A DNA stretch of 8,290 bases, taken from positions 1 to 8,290 of the forward strand of contig PLCG01000105.1 of assembly GCA_003135575.1 (NCBI GenBank). The letters run 5' to 3'. Below, piece after piece: positions 1-6,572 of this stretch (positions within the stretch are counted from its first letter, which is position 1; each line of letters opens with the position of its first letter). The DNA is from Nitrososphaerota archaeon. GTDB taxonomy: Archaea > Thermoproteota > Nitrososphaeria > Nitrososphaerales > Gagatemarchaeaceae. The position numbers and the translations under genes were made by a program. The notes below the pieces were generated by a model. It was given only the letters and a program-made list of their open reading frames with translations, ran no database searches and was not told the origin of the DNA.

Positions 1-359
1 TCGCGCCAGGTTCGCCACATCGCCAACCCGCAGAAGACGAGCACTCCGATGAACGCGAGCACCTGCAGGCCGTGCGCGCCGCCGTACCAGTTGACGCCGA
101 GGTCGGCGACCGCGAGCAGTGCTGCGCCGTAAAAGACGACACGCGCCCGGAGCGGCCAGGCGGAGATCTCTTCCCTGCGCTCGCGCCAGATGAGAAAGAT
201 AAAGAAGGCGATCGCGAGGATGAAGACGATCCGCGCGATGACGAGCAGCGACACGAGGGTCGCCTGCAGCTGCAGGATCACGATCACCCCGACGATCGCG
301 AGGATGATCAGGAACCCGCGCAGCGTCGGGTTCATGCGGGAGAAGAAGCCTCGTCTCAT
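1..359 (-). CDS. Small multi-pass membrane protein, partial (C-terminus off the left edge)
   Basis: Reading the minus strand from the ATG at 359-357, the frame stays open for 119 codons to the window edge, so the C-terminus is missing. The product starts MRRGFFSRMNPTLRGF, with a positively charged N-terminus. Hydrophobic stretches follow at about residues 15-31, 35-58, 74-89 and 98-115, separated by a charged loop (WRERREEISAW, 58-68). This indicates a small integral membrane protein with about four helices. Its ATG shares one base with the TGA of the preceding gene (TGATG), so the two are probably translationally coupled. I recognise no family. Its Ala/Leu/Ile/Arg-rich, high-GC character matches its partner gene and differs from the genes to the right of about 1200. 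Membrane location is well supported; function is unknown. Confidence 0.6.
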   Translation of the reverse strand, partial: MRRGFFSRMNPTLRGFLIILAIVGVIVILQLQATLVSLLVIARIVFILAIAFFIFLIWRERREEISAWPLRARVVFYGAALLAVADLGVNWYGGAHGLQVLAFIGVLVFCGLAMWRTWR

Positions 360-715
360 CACGTCCCCGTCATGTACGCCCGCACGGCGAGCGCTCCTGC
401 GACCAGGGTAGCCCCGGCGAACCAGGCGAGCCGGGCGCGGCGATCGGCCGGCGCGTACAGCCAGGGCGCGAGGACGGCGAGGAGCGACAGCGAGCCATAC
501 AGATAGTGGAGCCGCTGCGGAGCCCGGCGATGATCGGAGAGCAGCAGCAGGCCGAGCCCGACCTGGGCAATGACCAGCGTCTGCGCGAGCGCGAGCAGGT
601 GGGTGACGATGCCGTGCGGCTCGCGATGGCGGTAATACGCGAGGCCGGCGAGCGCAGCGGCGCCGAACGTCGCAGCGATGACCAGGAATGCCACGGTGTG
701 GTGGGCCGTTAGCAT
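359..715 (-). CDS. Hypothetical four-helix membrane protein
   Basis: This 118-residue protein begins at the ATG at 715-713 and ends at TGA 361-359. Hydrophobic segments lie at about residues 6-27, 38-59, 71-87 and 96-114, with short charged loops (YYRHREPHG, SDHRRAPQRLHY, PADRRAR), so it is probably a four-helix membrane protein. The conserved-looking histidines near the first two helices (HH at 5-6, H30, H34, H39) could suggest metal or haem contact, but this is speculative and I do not recognise the family. All nine arginines are CGC or CGG, with no AGG/AGA, unlike the genes to the right of about 1200. It overlaps the downstream membrane gene by one base (TGATG), pointing to a two-gene operon. 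It diverges from the peroxiredoxin gene with only 30 bases between the starts. No strong ribosome binding site is visible before the ATG. Confidence 0.65.
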   Translation of the reverse strand: MLTAHHTVAFLVIAATFGAAALAGLAYYRHREPHGIVTHLLALAQTLVIAQVGLGLLLLSDHRRAPQRLHYLYGSLSLLAVLAPWLYAPADRRARLAWFAGATLVAGALAVRAYMTGT

Positions 716-732
716 CGGCGCCCAACGCTACA

Positions 733-739
733 GGGAGGA
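733..739 (+). promoter_or_regulatory. Strong Shine-Dalgarno site of the peroxiredoxin gene
   Basis: GGGAGGA lies 6 nt before the GTG at 746, a near-ideal ribosome binding site that decides this non-ATG start. It is the strongest such site in the window; the genes further right have weak or no comparable motif. Confidence 0.75.
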
Positions 740-745
740 CCCAAC

Positions 746-1201
746 GTGATCGAGGAAGGAAAGCCCGCCCCGAACTTCGAGCTCACAAGCGACAGCGGCG
801 AGACCGTGTCGCTTGCAGACCTCCGCGGCAAGCCCGTCGTTCTCTACTTCTATCCCAAGGACGACACGCCGGGCTGCACCAAGGAGGCGTGCGCCTTCAG
901 GGACAATCTTCCCAAATTCGGGGCGATGGACGCGGTCATCCTGGGAGTGAGCAAGGACTCGCTCGACTCGCACGCCGGCTTCATCAAGAAGTACGACCTG
1001 AACTTCACCCTCTTGAGCGACGAGGACTTGAAGGTCAACAACCTCTACGGCACCTGGGTGGAGAAGGAGAACTACGGGAAAAAATACTGGGGCACGGAGC
1101 GCTCCACGTTCGTCATCGGAAGGGACGGCAAGATAAAGAAGGTCTTCAGGAAGGTAAAGGTCGACGGACACGAGACGGAAGTCCTCGAAGCGCTCTCCTG
1201 A
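746..1201 (+). CDS. bcp: Thioredoxin-dependent peroxiredoxin, BCP/PrxQ type
   Basis: This 151-residue cytoplasmic peroxidase reduces hydrogen peroxide and organic hydroperoxides using a thioredoxin-like reductant. Its length is typical of the bacterioferritin comigratory protein (PrxQ) family. The active-site motif YPKDDTPGCTKEAC is complete: Thr41 and peroxidatic Cys44 of the TxxC motif, putative resolving Cys49 five residues on as in the E. coli type, and active-site Arg119 in GTERSTFVI. The GTG start at 746 follows a GGGAGGA site. The stop at 1199-1201 is 4 nt before an ATG that may open the next gene. Arginine codons are mixed: CGC at residues 27 and 119, AGG at 52, 126 and 135. The gene therefore sits across the compositional change in this window. 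Whether it is native archaeal, bacterially acquired, or spans an assembly join cannot be decided here. Confidence 0.93.
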   Translation: MIEEGKPAPNFELTSDSGETVSLADLRGKPVVLYFYPKDDTPGCTKEACAFRDNLPKFGAMDAVILGVSKDSLDSHAGFIKKYDLNFTLLSDEDLKVNNLYGTWVEKENYGKKYWGTERSTFVIGRDGKIKKVFRKVKVDGHETEVLEALS

Positions 1202-1305
1202 ATTGATGCGCATGTGGGGCGAGCGAGTCGGGTTCTAGCCTAGCCGGCGCAAAGGCCGGGATCCTCGGCGGCATCTTCTTCGCAGCCGCGGCCGGACTCT
1301 TCAAC

Positions 1306-2115
1306 GTGGTCCTCCTAGAGGCCTTCAAGGGATCGGTCATGCAGGTGTTCCAGGCGAACCCCGTGTGCACCACGGGAAGCGCGACGCCCGATGACTGCTT
1401 CTCCACGCTCCTGACTGCGGACATCCCGTCCCTTGTCGTCTTCCCGACAGCTGTTTTCGGGATCCTGTTCGGCGGCCTCTACGGGGTGTATTACGAGTTC
1501 CTGCCAGGGCGCGGATACCGGATCAAGGCGGTGGCGGCAGGCATGGGTATGCTCATCATGATACTCTTCTTTGGTGTGGCGGGGCTGACGACCGACCAGA
1601 CCCAGAAGGCAATCATGGACGCCTTCGACACCTTGGCCATGCTCTTCTATGCGGTCATAATCGCCCGTTTCTATCGGAGATACACGAGAGAAGTGGAGTT
1701 CGAGAGCCCCGACCCCGAGAAGCTGAAGATCACGGTCGACGGCAAGAATTACACGGGAAAGGTGAAGACTCTCTCGTTGCATTCTACGCACTCTATCAGG
1801 GGGCCGAGCGAGAGCGGGGCGTTCAAGGGGTGGCTGGTAAGCGGCGGGGTCTCCGTCCTCGACGCGAAGAGCTTCGAGACGACGATGAGGGTCGACGGCG
1901 ACGGGCTCCTCAAGCTCTCCAAGTCAACAAGCGGCGTTGCCTCAACCAAGCGAGCGGACTTGAATCTTGACGAGGAGAGGCCTTCGGATTCCAGTACGAC
2001 TCTCGTGAAAGAGAAGGAGATTCACGTTATCGTCAAGATTCCGTGCAGATACTGCGGTGTCCTAAACGACCAACTTAGATCCAAGTGCGAATCGTGCGGA
2101 GCCGCTCTGAGGTAA
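1306..2115 (+). CDS. Four-helix membrane protein with C-terminal zinc ribbon; N-terminus probably frameshifted
   Basis: The frame from GTG 1306 gives 269 residues. It is open back to 1207, and that upstream part encodes most of a first helix (GILGGIFFAAAAGLFNVVLL) but contains no ATG, GTG or TTG. The annotated start therefore probably lies inside helix 1, and the true start may be ATG 1206 or 1212 in another frame. Further helices lie at about 42-63, 73-94 and 103-124. The loop between helices 1 and 2 holds Cys21 and Cys31, a possible disulfide on the outer face. By the positive-inside rule (RGYRIK, ARFYRRYTR) the C-terminal half is cytoplasmic. It comprises a beta-rich stretch (about 138-245) and a zinc ribbon with Cys247, Cys250, Cys261 and Cys264 (CX2C-X10-CX2C). 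The end of the chain directly follows the ribbon. Such membrane plus zinc-ribbon architectures are common in archaea. I do not recognise the family, and no partner or function can be assigned. Confidence 0.75.
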   Translation: MVLLEAFKGSVMQVFQANPVCTTGSATPDDCFSTLLTADIPSLVVFPTAVFGILFGGLYGVYYEFLPGRGYRIKAVAAGMGMLIMILFFGVAGLTTDQTQKAIMDAFDTLAMLFYAVIIARFYRRYTREVEFESPDPEKLKITVDGKNYTGKVKTLSLHSTHSIRGPSESGAFKGWLVSGGVSVLDAKSFETTMRVDGDGLLKLSKSTSGVASTKRADLNLDEERPSDSSTTLVKEKEIHVIVKIPCRYCGVLNDQLRSKCESCGAALR

Positions 2116-2169
2116 CTTGGCCGATTAAGCATGATTTCTTCCTGCAGGATTTCCATGCGCAGGGATTCC

Positions 2170-2179
2170 AAAACTTAAT
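2170..2179 (+). promoter_or_regulatory. Putative archaeal box A (TATA) for the M20 peptidase gene
   Basis: The AT-rich element CAAAACTTAATT stands out in the 95-nt gap and centres about 35-37 nt before the ATG at 2211. That would place transcription start near 2200, leaving a leader of about 10 nt. The element resembles the one before pntAA (CAAAGCTTAT) in sequence and distance. No TFB-site test was possible. Confidence 0.45.
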
Positions 2180-2210
2180 TGCGCCAACCACGGAAGGGTA
2201 GGTCGCTCCA

Positions 2211-3572
2211 ATGACTCTGGATGCCAAGCTTACAGAATACATTCACGCCAACCAAAGCAGGTTCATCAATGATATCATCAAGCTCGCCTCGCAACCGAGC
2301 GTTTCGGCGAGAAAGGAGGGCCAAGTTGAGTGCTCGAAGATCGTAAAGTCGATGATCGAGGAGATAGGCGGCTCGACGAAGGTTCTCGAGCTTCCGGGGG
2401 CCCCTCCACTTGTCTACGGCGAGATCAAGTCGACCAAATCCAGCAAGACGATGCTCTTCTACAACCACTATGACGTCCAACCCGAGGACCCCATCGAGCT
2501 CTGGAAGTCGCCTCCCTTCAAGCCCGAGATACGCGACGGGAGGCTCTACGGACGAGGCGTCTCCGACGACAAGGGAGAGCTTGTCTCAAGGCTCAAGCTC
2601 ATCGAGTCCTACATGAAGGTGAACGGGGAGCCGCCCTGCAACGTGAAGTTCTGTTTCGAGGGCGAGGAAGAGGTTGGGAGCCCCAACCTAGAGGCCTATG
2701 TCGACAAGAATCCTGACCTCTTCAAGTGCGACGCCGTCATCTGGGAGTACGGGAAGATCGACAGCGAGGGGAGGCCGGTGGTGGGCCTGGGCGTGAAGGG
2801 CATGATTTACCTCGAGCTGAAGGTCAAGACTCTTTCGCAGGACGCGCACAGCATGTACGCGGCCGCGCTGCCCAGCCCAGTGTGGAGGCTGATGAGGCTG
2901 CTGAATCTCATCAAGGACTCCCACGAGAGGATCCTCATCCCCGGCTGGTATGACAAGGTCCAGGACCTTACGGAGGACGAGCTGAAGCTCCTCGAGAGCC
3001 AGCCTTCGGAGGCGGAGGAGCTCCTCGAGACCTACGGGAGCAAGGAGTTCGCCGCGGGGATGTCGATAGCGCAAGCGAAAAAGTCGCTCGTCGCACGCCC
3101 GACGGCCAACATCGCAGGGATCTGGGCGGGATACACCGGCCCCGGAAGCAAGACCGTCCTACCCGCGGAGGCCCACTGCAAGATGGACTTCCGGCTCGTC
3201 CCCAACCAGGACCCGGAGGAGCTCTACTCCAAGTTCGTCTCCTATCTGAAGGCGAACGGTTATGGCGACGTCGAGATCGTGAAGGAGACCATGGAGCCCG
3301 CCGCACGGACCAGCTACAAGAGCGACCTCGCGCAGGCGGCGATCAAGGGCGCCAAGGAGATCTTCCAGAAGGACCCCTCAATCGAGATCTCGAGCGCAGG
3401 AACGGGCCCCCTCTACATCTTCACCCGGAGATACGGGGTCGCGGGCCTTGACATCGGCATCTCGCCTGTAGACGCCGCCCTCCACTCGCCTAACGAGAAC
3501 ATCCGCCTGGACTTTTTCGAGAGAGGGATGCTCTGGCTGGGCCAGACGATTGAGAACTACCTGAGCAAATGA
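2211..3572 (+). CDS. M20 family metallopeptidase (dipeptidase / ArgE-DapE-like)
   Basis: This 453-residue cytoplasmic zinc hydrolase probably cleaves dipeptides or N-acyl amino acids; the exact substrate cannot be read from sequence. The di-metal site is complete: His86 with Asp88 in NHYDVQP, bridging Asp119 in GRGVSDDKG, probable catalytic base Glu153 with ligand Glu154 in EGEEEVGS, Glu179 in WEYGK, and His425 in LHSPNE. His213 in DAHSMY matches the residue that reaches the active site from the dimerisation (lid) domain, which spans about 195-360. Length fits the longer dipeptidase-like M20 branch rather than the shorter DapE/ArgE enzymes. The ATG at 2211 is the first in frame, and it follows a weak AGGT-type ribosome site and a box A-like element. 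The gene appears to be monocistronic, with 95 nt before and 77 nt after it. Ten of its 17 arginines are AGG/AGA. Confidence 0.93.
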   Translation: MTLDAKLTEYIHANQSRFINDIIKLASQPSVSARKEGQVECSKIVKSMIEEIGGSTKVLELPGAPPLVYGEIKSTKSSKTMLFYNHYDVQPEDPIELWKSPPFKPEIRDGRLYGRGVSDDKGELVSRLKLIESYMKVNGEPPCNVKFCFEGEEEVGSPNLEAYVDKNPDLFKCDAVIWEYGKIDSEGRPVVGLGVKGMIYLELKVKTLSQDAHSMYAAALPSPVWRLMRLLNLIKDSHERILIPGWYDKVQDLTEDELKLLESQPSEAEELLETYGSKEFAAGMSIAQAKKSLVARPTANIAGIWAGYTGPGSKTVLPAEAHCKMDFRLVPNQDPEELYSKFVSYLKANGYGDVEIVKETMEPAARTSYKSDLAQAAIKGAKEIFQKDPSIEISSAGTGPLYIFTRRYGVAGLDIGISPVDAALHSPNENIRLDFFERGMLWLGQTIENYLSK

Positions 3573-3606
3573 CGTCGCGACGCTCTCGCCCTAAAAAGTG
3601 AGCGTC

Positions 3607-3616
3607 AAAGCTTATC
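3607..3616 (+). promoter_or_regulatory. Putative archaeal box A (TATA) for the pnt operon
   Basis: AAAGCTTATC lies in the 77-nt gap, with its CTTA core 39 nt before the ATG at 3650. This is close to the 37-nt distance of the similar element before the M20 gene. A start of transcription about 25 nt downstream would give a leader of about 12 nt, which would include the GGAG motif at 3638-3641 (8 nt before the ATG). It is the only promoter-like element seen before the three transhydrogenase genes. Confidence 0.45.
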
Positions 3617-3649
3617 TCGTGATAGCGCAGGGCTTGTGGAGTTAAACTG

Positions 3650-4810
3650 ATGATTGTCGGCGTCCCCAAGGAGACTGCCGCCCTAGAAAGGCGCGTCTCC
3701 GTCGTTCCGGAGACCGTCAACAAGTTCGGTGCTGGAGTCAGCGTTCTCGTAGAGAAGGGCGCGGGCGAGAATGCAGGCTTCTCTGATGCCGACTACATGA
3801 GCGCCGGCGCGACCATTGCAAGTGACCAAAAGTCGCTCTATGCGCAGGCCGACGTAATACTGAAGGTCACACCGATGACCCCCGACGAGGCCTCGCTCGT
3901 CAAGGAAGGCGCCGTGACGATCTCGTTCCTCTCACCTCTAGCAAACCTCGAGACGGTGAAGAAGCTCGCCTCACGCAAGGCCACCGTGTTCGCGATGGAG
4001 CTTGTGCCCCGTATCAGTAGGGCGCAGCCGATGGATGCCCTCTCCTCTCAAGCAAACGTCGCGGGATACAAGGCAGTGATCCTGGCCGCAGACACCGTTC
4101 CCAAGCTTTTCCCCCTCATGATGACCGCGGCTGGCACGATCTCTCCGGCTAAGGTCTTCATACTCGGGGCCGGCGTCGCTGGCCTGCAGGCCATCGCGAC
4201 CGCGAAGAGGCTCGGGGCCATCGTCGAGGCATACGATGTCAGGCCTGTCGTCAAGGAGCAGGTCATGAGCCTCGGAGCAAAGTTCGCCGAGATGCCGGTG
4301 GAAGCCAAGGACGCACAGGACGCCGGAGGCTACGCAAAAGCCATGGGAGAGGAGTTCACCAGGAAGCAGCAGGAGTTCCTGGCTGGGCGCGCCAAGCTCA
4401 TGGACGTTGTGATCACGACCGCGCTGATCCCCAACACGAGGGCGCCAATCCTGATAACCGAGGACGCCGTCAAAGGGATGCGCCCGGGTTCCGTCGTTGT
4501 CGACCTTGCGGCCGAGGCGAAGGGCAACTGCGCCATCACCGAACCGGGCAAGACCGTGGTGAAGTACGGAGTGACGATACACGGCCCCCTGAACCTTCCA
4601 TCTACCATGGCGCCGGAGTCTAGCAGGCTTTACTCCAAGAACATCTCGTCGTTGCTGCTCATTATGCTAAAGGAAGGGAGGCTGAACATCGACCCCAAGG
4701 ACGAGGTGGTAAAGGGGGCGATGGTAGTCAACGCGGGACAGGTAGTTCACGGACCCACGGTGAAAGCGATAGAGGGACCAGCAGCGGCACCCGCGGGAGC
4801 AAAGGCCTAA
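3650..4810 (+). CDS. pntAA: NAD(P) transhydrogenase alpha-1 subunit (NAD(H)-binding domain I)
   Basis: This 386-residue soluble subunit binds NAD(H) at the cytoplasmic face and passes a hydride to NADP+ on PntB. The N-terminal AlaDH/PNT fold opens with the family signature VGVPKETAALERRVSVVPE. The NAD-binding Rossmann motif GAGVAG is at 173-178, and Asp196 (in AYDVRP) is placed to bind the adenosine ribose. The mobile loop RISRAQPMD carries Arg121, Gln126 and Asp129, matching the Rhodospirillum rubrum RQD triad (Arg127, Gln132, Asp135); this separates it from alanine dehydrogenase. The C-terminus ends in a short Ala/Pro linker (GPAAAPAGAKA). The protein stops before any membrane helix, as in three-subunit transhydrogenases where alpha is split. 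A GGAG motif 8 nt upstream supports ATG 3650. The TAA is 1 nt before pntAB. Confidence 0.96.
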   Translation: MIVGVPKETAALERRVSVVPETVNKFGAGVSVLVEKGAGENAGFSDADYMSAGATIASDQKSLYAQADVILKVTPMTPDEASLVKEGAVTISFLSPLANLETVKKLASRKATVFAMELVPRISRAQPMDALSSQANVAGYKAVILAADTVPKLFPLMMTAAGTISPAKVFILGAGVAGLQAIATAKRLGAIVEAYDVRPVVKEQVMSLGAKFAEMPVEAKDAQDAGGYAKAMGEEFTRKQQEFLAGRAKLMDVVITTALIPNTRAPILITEDAVKGMRPGSVVVDLAAEAKGNCAITEPGKTVVKYGVTIHGPLNLPSTMAPESSRLYSKNISSLLLIMLKEGRLNIDPKDEVVKGAMVVNAGQVVHGPTVKAIEGPAAAPAGAKA

Positions 4811-4811
4811 C

Positions 4812-5174
4812 ATGTTGCTCGAACTCGTGGCCGCGAACGCTACTGCGACCGCGCCTACCGCGATTACCTACACCTCGCAGGACCTTGTCACCAACCTCCT
4901 GATTTTCATCATGTCGACCTTCCTCGGAGTAGAGCTCATCCGGCACGTCACGAGGCTGCTGCATACCCCGCTCATGGCACTGACCAACGCCATCTCCTCC
5001 GTATCCATGATCGCCGCGCTCATCGTCATGAGCGAGACCACCGACCAGACGCTCCTCATACTCGCGACCGCCGGCGTCGCGCTCGCCTCGACCAACATCA
5101 TCAGCGGGTTCATCCTGGTGGAACGCATCGTCCGCCTGTTCAAGAGCAAACCAAAGGGGAAGCCCGCGAAATGA
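4812..5174 (+). CDS. pntAB: NAD(P) transhydrogenase alpha-2 subunit (membrane part)
   Basis: This small 120-residue membrane subunit supplies part of the proton channel domain (domain II) of transhydrogenase. After a polar N-terminal segment of about 24 residues come three helices at about 26-45, 54-73 and 79-104. The family motif HTPLMALTNAISS (51-63) is clear, and the chain ends with the usual LVERIVRLFK and a Lys-rich tail. The ATG at 4812 is one base after the stop of pntAA, and its TGA overlaps the pntB start as ATGA (5171-5174), so the three genes are surely co-transcribed and likely translationally coupled. The order and split match the bacterial and haloarchaeal three-subunit form rather than the E. 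coli two-subunit form. Confidence 0.94.
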   Translation: MLLELVAANATATAPTAITYTSQDLVTNLLIFIMSTFLGVELIRHVTRLLHTPLMALTNAISSVSMIAALIVMSETTDQTLLILATAGVALASTNIISGFILVERIVRLFKSKPKGKPAK

Positions 5175-6562
5175 CCATCGACCCAGCCTACATTCTAGCG
5201 CTGTACGTAGTGGCAGTCGTGCTGTTCATCCTCTCGCTCAGGTTCATGAGCGACGTCAAGACCTCAAGATGGGGAGGCAGGTCAGCCGCTCTCGGCATGG
5301 CATTGGGCGTCGTGGCGACGCTCCTCGCCTACCAGATACAACGCGTGGACCTCCTTGTCGGGGCCATACTGATTGGCTTCGTGGTCGGGACGCCCATCGC
5401 TCTCCGCGTCGCCACCACGGCTCTCCCGCAGAGGACTGCTATCTCCCAAGCGTTTGGTTCGCTCGCCGTCGCGCTCGTTGGCGCCGCCGAGTTCTACGAT
5501 TACAACACCACGGCCAACACCTTCACGTTGTCGGTCCTCTCCGCTGAGATGATACTCGGCTTCCTGACATTCGCAGGCAGCTGCATAGCGTTCGCAAAGC
5601 TCCAGGAGCTCATACCCGGGAGGCCGTTCGTCTATCCAGGGAAGAACTTCGTGAGCATCGCGATACTCATAGTCGCGGCGGCGGTAGGCGTCGTCCTGGT
5701 CGCCGAGCCTTCGCAGACCATCCTACTGCCGATAATGGCGGCCTTGGCGCTGGTCTTCGGATTTCTGCTCGTGATGGGAATCGGCGGCGCCGACATGCCC
5801 ACGGTCATCGCCATACTCAACGCGTACACGGGAATGTCCGCGGCAGCGCTGGGCTTCGTCCTGAACAACAAGCTGCTCATCGTCGCAGGGTCGCTAGACG
5901 GCTCGTCGGGCTTCGTCCTGGCGCTCATCATGAGCCAGGCAATGAACCGCTCCTTCACCAACGTGCTATTCGGCGGTGTCGGCGCGAAGGTGACAAAGGC
6001 CGCGGCGGGAGCGGTCGCAGCTCAGGCTCGCCCGGTCCAGTCGCTCGGGGCCTCCGACGTCGCTACGATTCTTGAGAACGCCAGGTCAGTGGTGATCGTC
6101 CCCGGCTACGGAATGGCAGTTGCCCAGGCCCAACATACCATAAAGGAGGTCGGCGACCTTCTCCAAGAGAAGGGAATCGACGTCAAGTATGGGATCCACC
6201 CGGTTGCGGGAAGGATGCCGGGCCACATGAACGTACTCCTCGCCGAGGCGAACGTCCCCTACGACCAGCTCTGGGAGATGGAAAAGATTAACCCGATGTT
6301 CCCGGAGACAGACGTCGCCATAGTCGTGGGAGCGAACGATGTCACCAACCCGGCGGCTCGCACCAAGTCTGACTCGCCGCTCTATGGCATGCCGATAATG
6401 AACGTGGACAAGGCGAAGACGGTCATCTTCATCAAGCGCTCGATGAGCCCAGGGTTCTCCGGGTCCGACAACGAACTCTTCTACCTCCCCAACACATGGA
6501 TGGTATTCGGAGACGCCAAGAAAGTGCTCTCGGACCTCGTAGCCGCGCTGAAGGCGACCTAA
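5171..6562 (+). CDS. pntB: NAD(P) transhydrogenase beta subunit (membrane domain plus NADP(H)-binding domain III)
   Basis: This 463-residue subunit completes the proton-translocating enzyme that makes NADPH from NADH at the cost of the proton gradient. The N-terminal half (to about residue 270) is a set of around eight or nine helices. It contains GADMPTVIAILNAYTG (206-221), whose Asp208 and Asn217 align with E. coli beta Asp213 and Asn222 of the proton path, and GSLDGSSG (240-247). The C-terminal NADP-binding domain has VPGYGMAVAQAQH (310-322), HPVAGRMPGHMNVLLAEA (343-360), Asp381 and VGANDVTNPAA (386-396), and IKRSM (421-425). The Lys-Arg pair of IKRSM contacts the 2'-phosphate that selects NADP over NAD. 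All key residues are intact and the length is typical. It is the last gene of the operon; a convergent gene ends only 10 nt away. Confidence 0.96.
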   Translation: MTIDPAYILALYVVAVVLFILSLRFMSDVKTSRWGGRSAALGMALGVVATLLAYQIQRVDLLVGAILIGFVVGTPIALRVATTALPQRTAISQAFGSLAVALVGAAEFYDYNTTANTFTLSVLSAEMILGFLTFAGSCIAFAKLQELIPGRPFVYPGKNFVSIAILIVAAAVGVVLVAEPSQTILLPIMAALALVFGFLLVMGIGGADMPTVIAILNAYTGMSAAALGFVLNNKLLIVAGSLDGSSGFVLALIMSQAMNRSFTNVLFGGVGAKVTKAAAGAVAAQARPVQSLGASDVATILENARSVVIVPGYGMAVAQAQHTIKEVGDLLQEKGIDVKYGIHPVAGRMPGHMNVLLAEANVPYDQLWEMEKINPMFPETDVAIVVGANDVTNPAARTKSDSPLYGMPIMNVDKAKTVIFIKRSMSPGFSGSDNELFYLPNTWMVFGDAKKVLSDLVAALKAT

Positions 6563-6572
6563 AGGCCATCGG

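Noticed and set aside
72..506. A 144-codon plus-strand frame across the left membrane genes
   Set aside because: Its product is almost entirely charged residues (Asp/Glu/Arg repeats). The minus strand gives two plausible membrane proteins with a coupled stop-start, a much better explanation.
688..1213. Long alternative frames on both strands (plus 688-1206, minus 1213-728) over the peroxiredoxin
   Set aside because: They overlap the peroxiredoxin, which has an intact active site and a strong ribosome site, and their own translations show no recognisable fold or motif.
1236..1245. Tandem TAGCCTAGCC near the suspected frameshift
   Set aside because: Deleting one 5-base unit leaves the TAG stop of the 1206 frame in place, so this duplication does not explain the broken reading frame; the GGGG run does.
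2134..2143. T-rich ATTTCTTCCT after the zinc-ribbon gene as a possible archaeal terminator
   Set aside because: It is interrupted by cytosines and too short to claim as a poly-T terminator.
3573..3582. Perfect 10-bp palindrome CGTCGCGACG right after the M20 stop codon
   Set aside because: There is no loop and no following T run, so it is not a convincing terminator. A single palindrome of this length in GC-rich DNA can be chance.
3971..4582. A 203-codon open frame on the minus strand opposite pntAA
   Set aside because: It lies wholly inside a gene with complete family motifs. Its translation is Arg/His/Gly-rich and low in hydrophobic order, as expected for a shadow frame in GC-rich DNA.
6563..6572. 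Search for a shared terminator between convergent pntB and the GtrA gene
   Set aside because: The gap is only 10 nt with no stem or T run; any termination signal would have to lie within coding sequence and cannot be identified.
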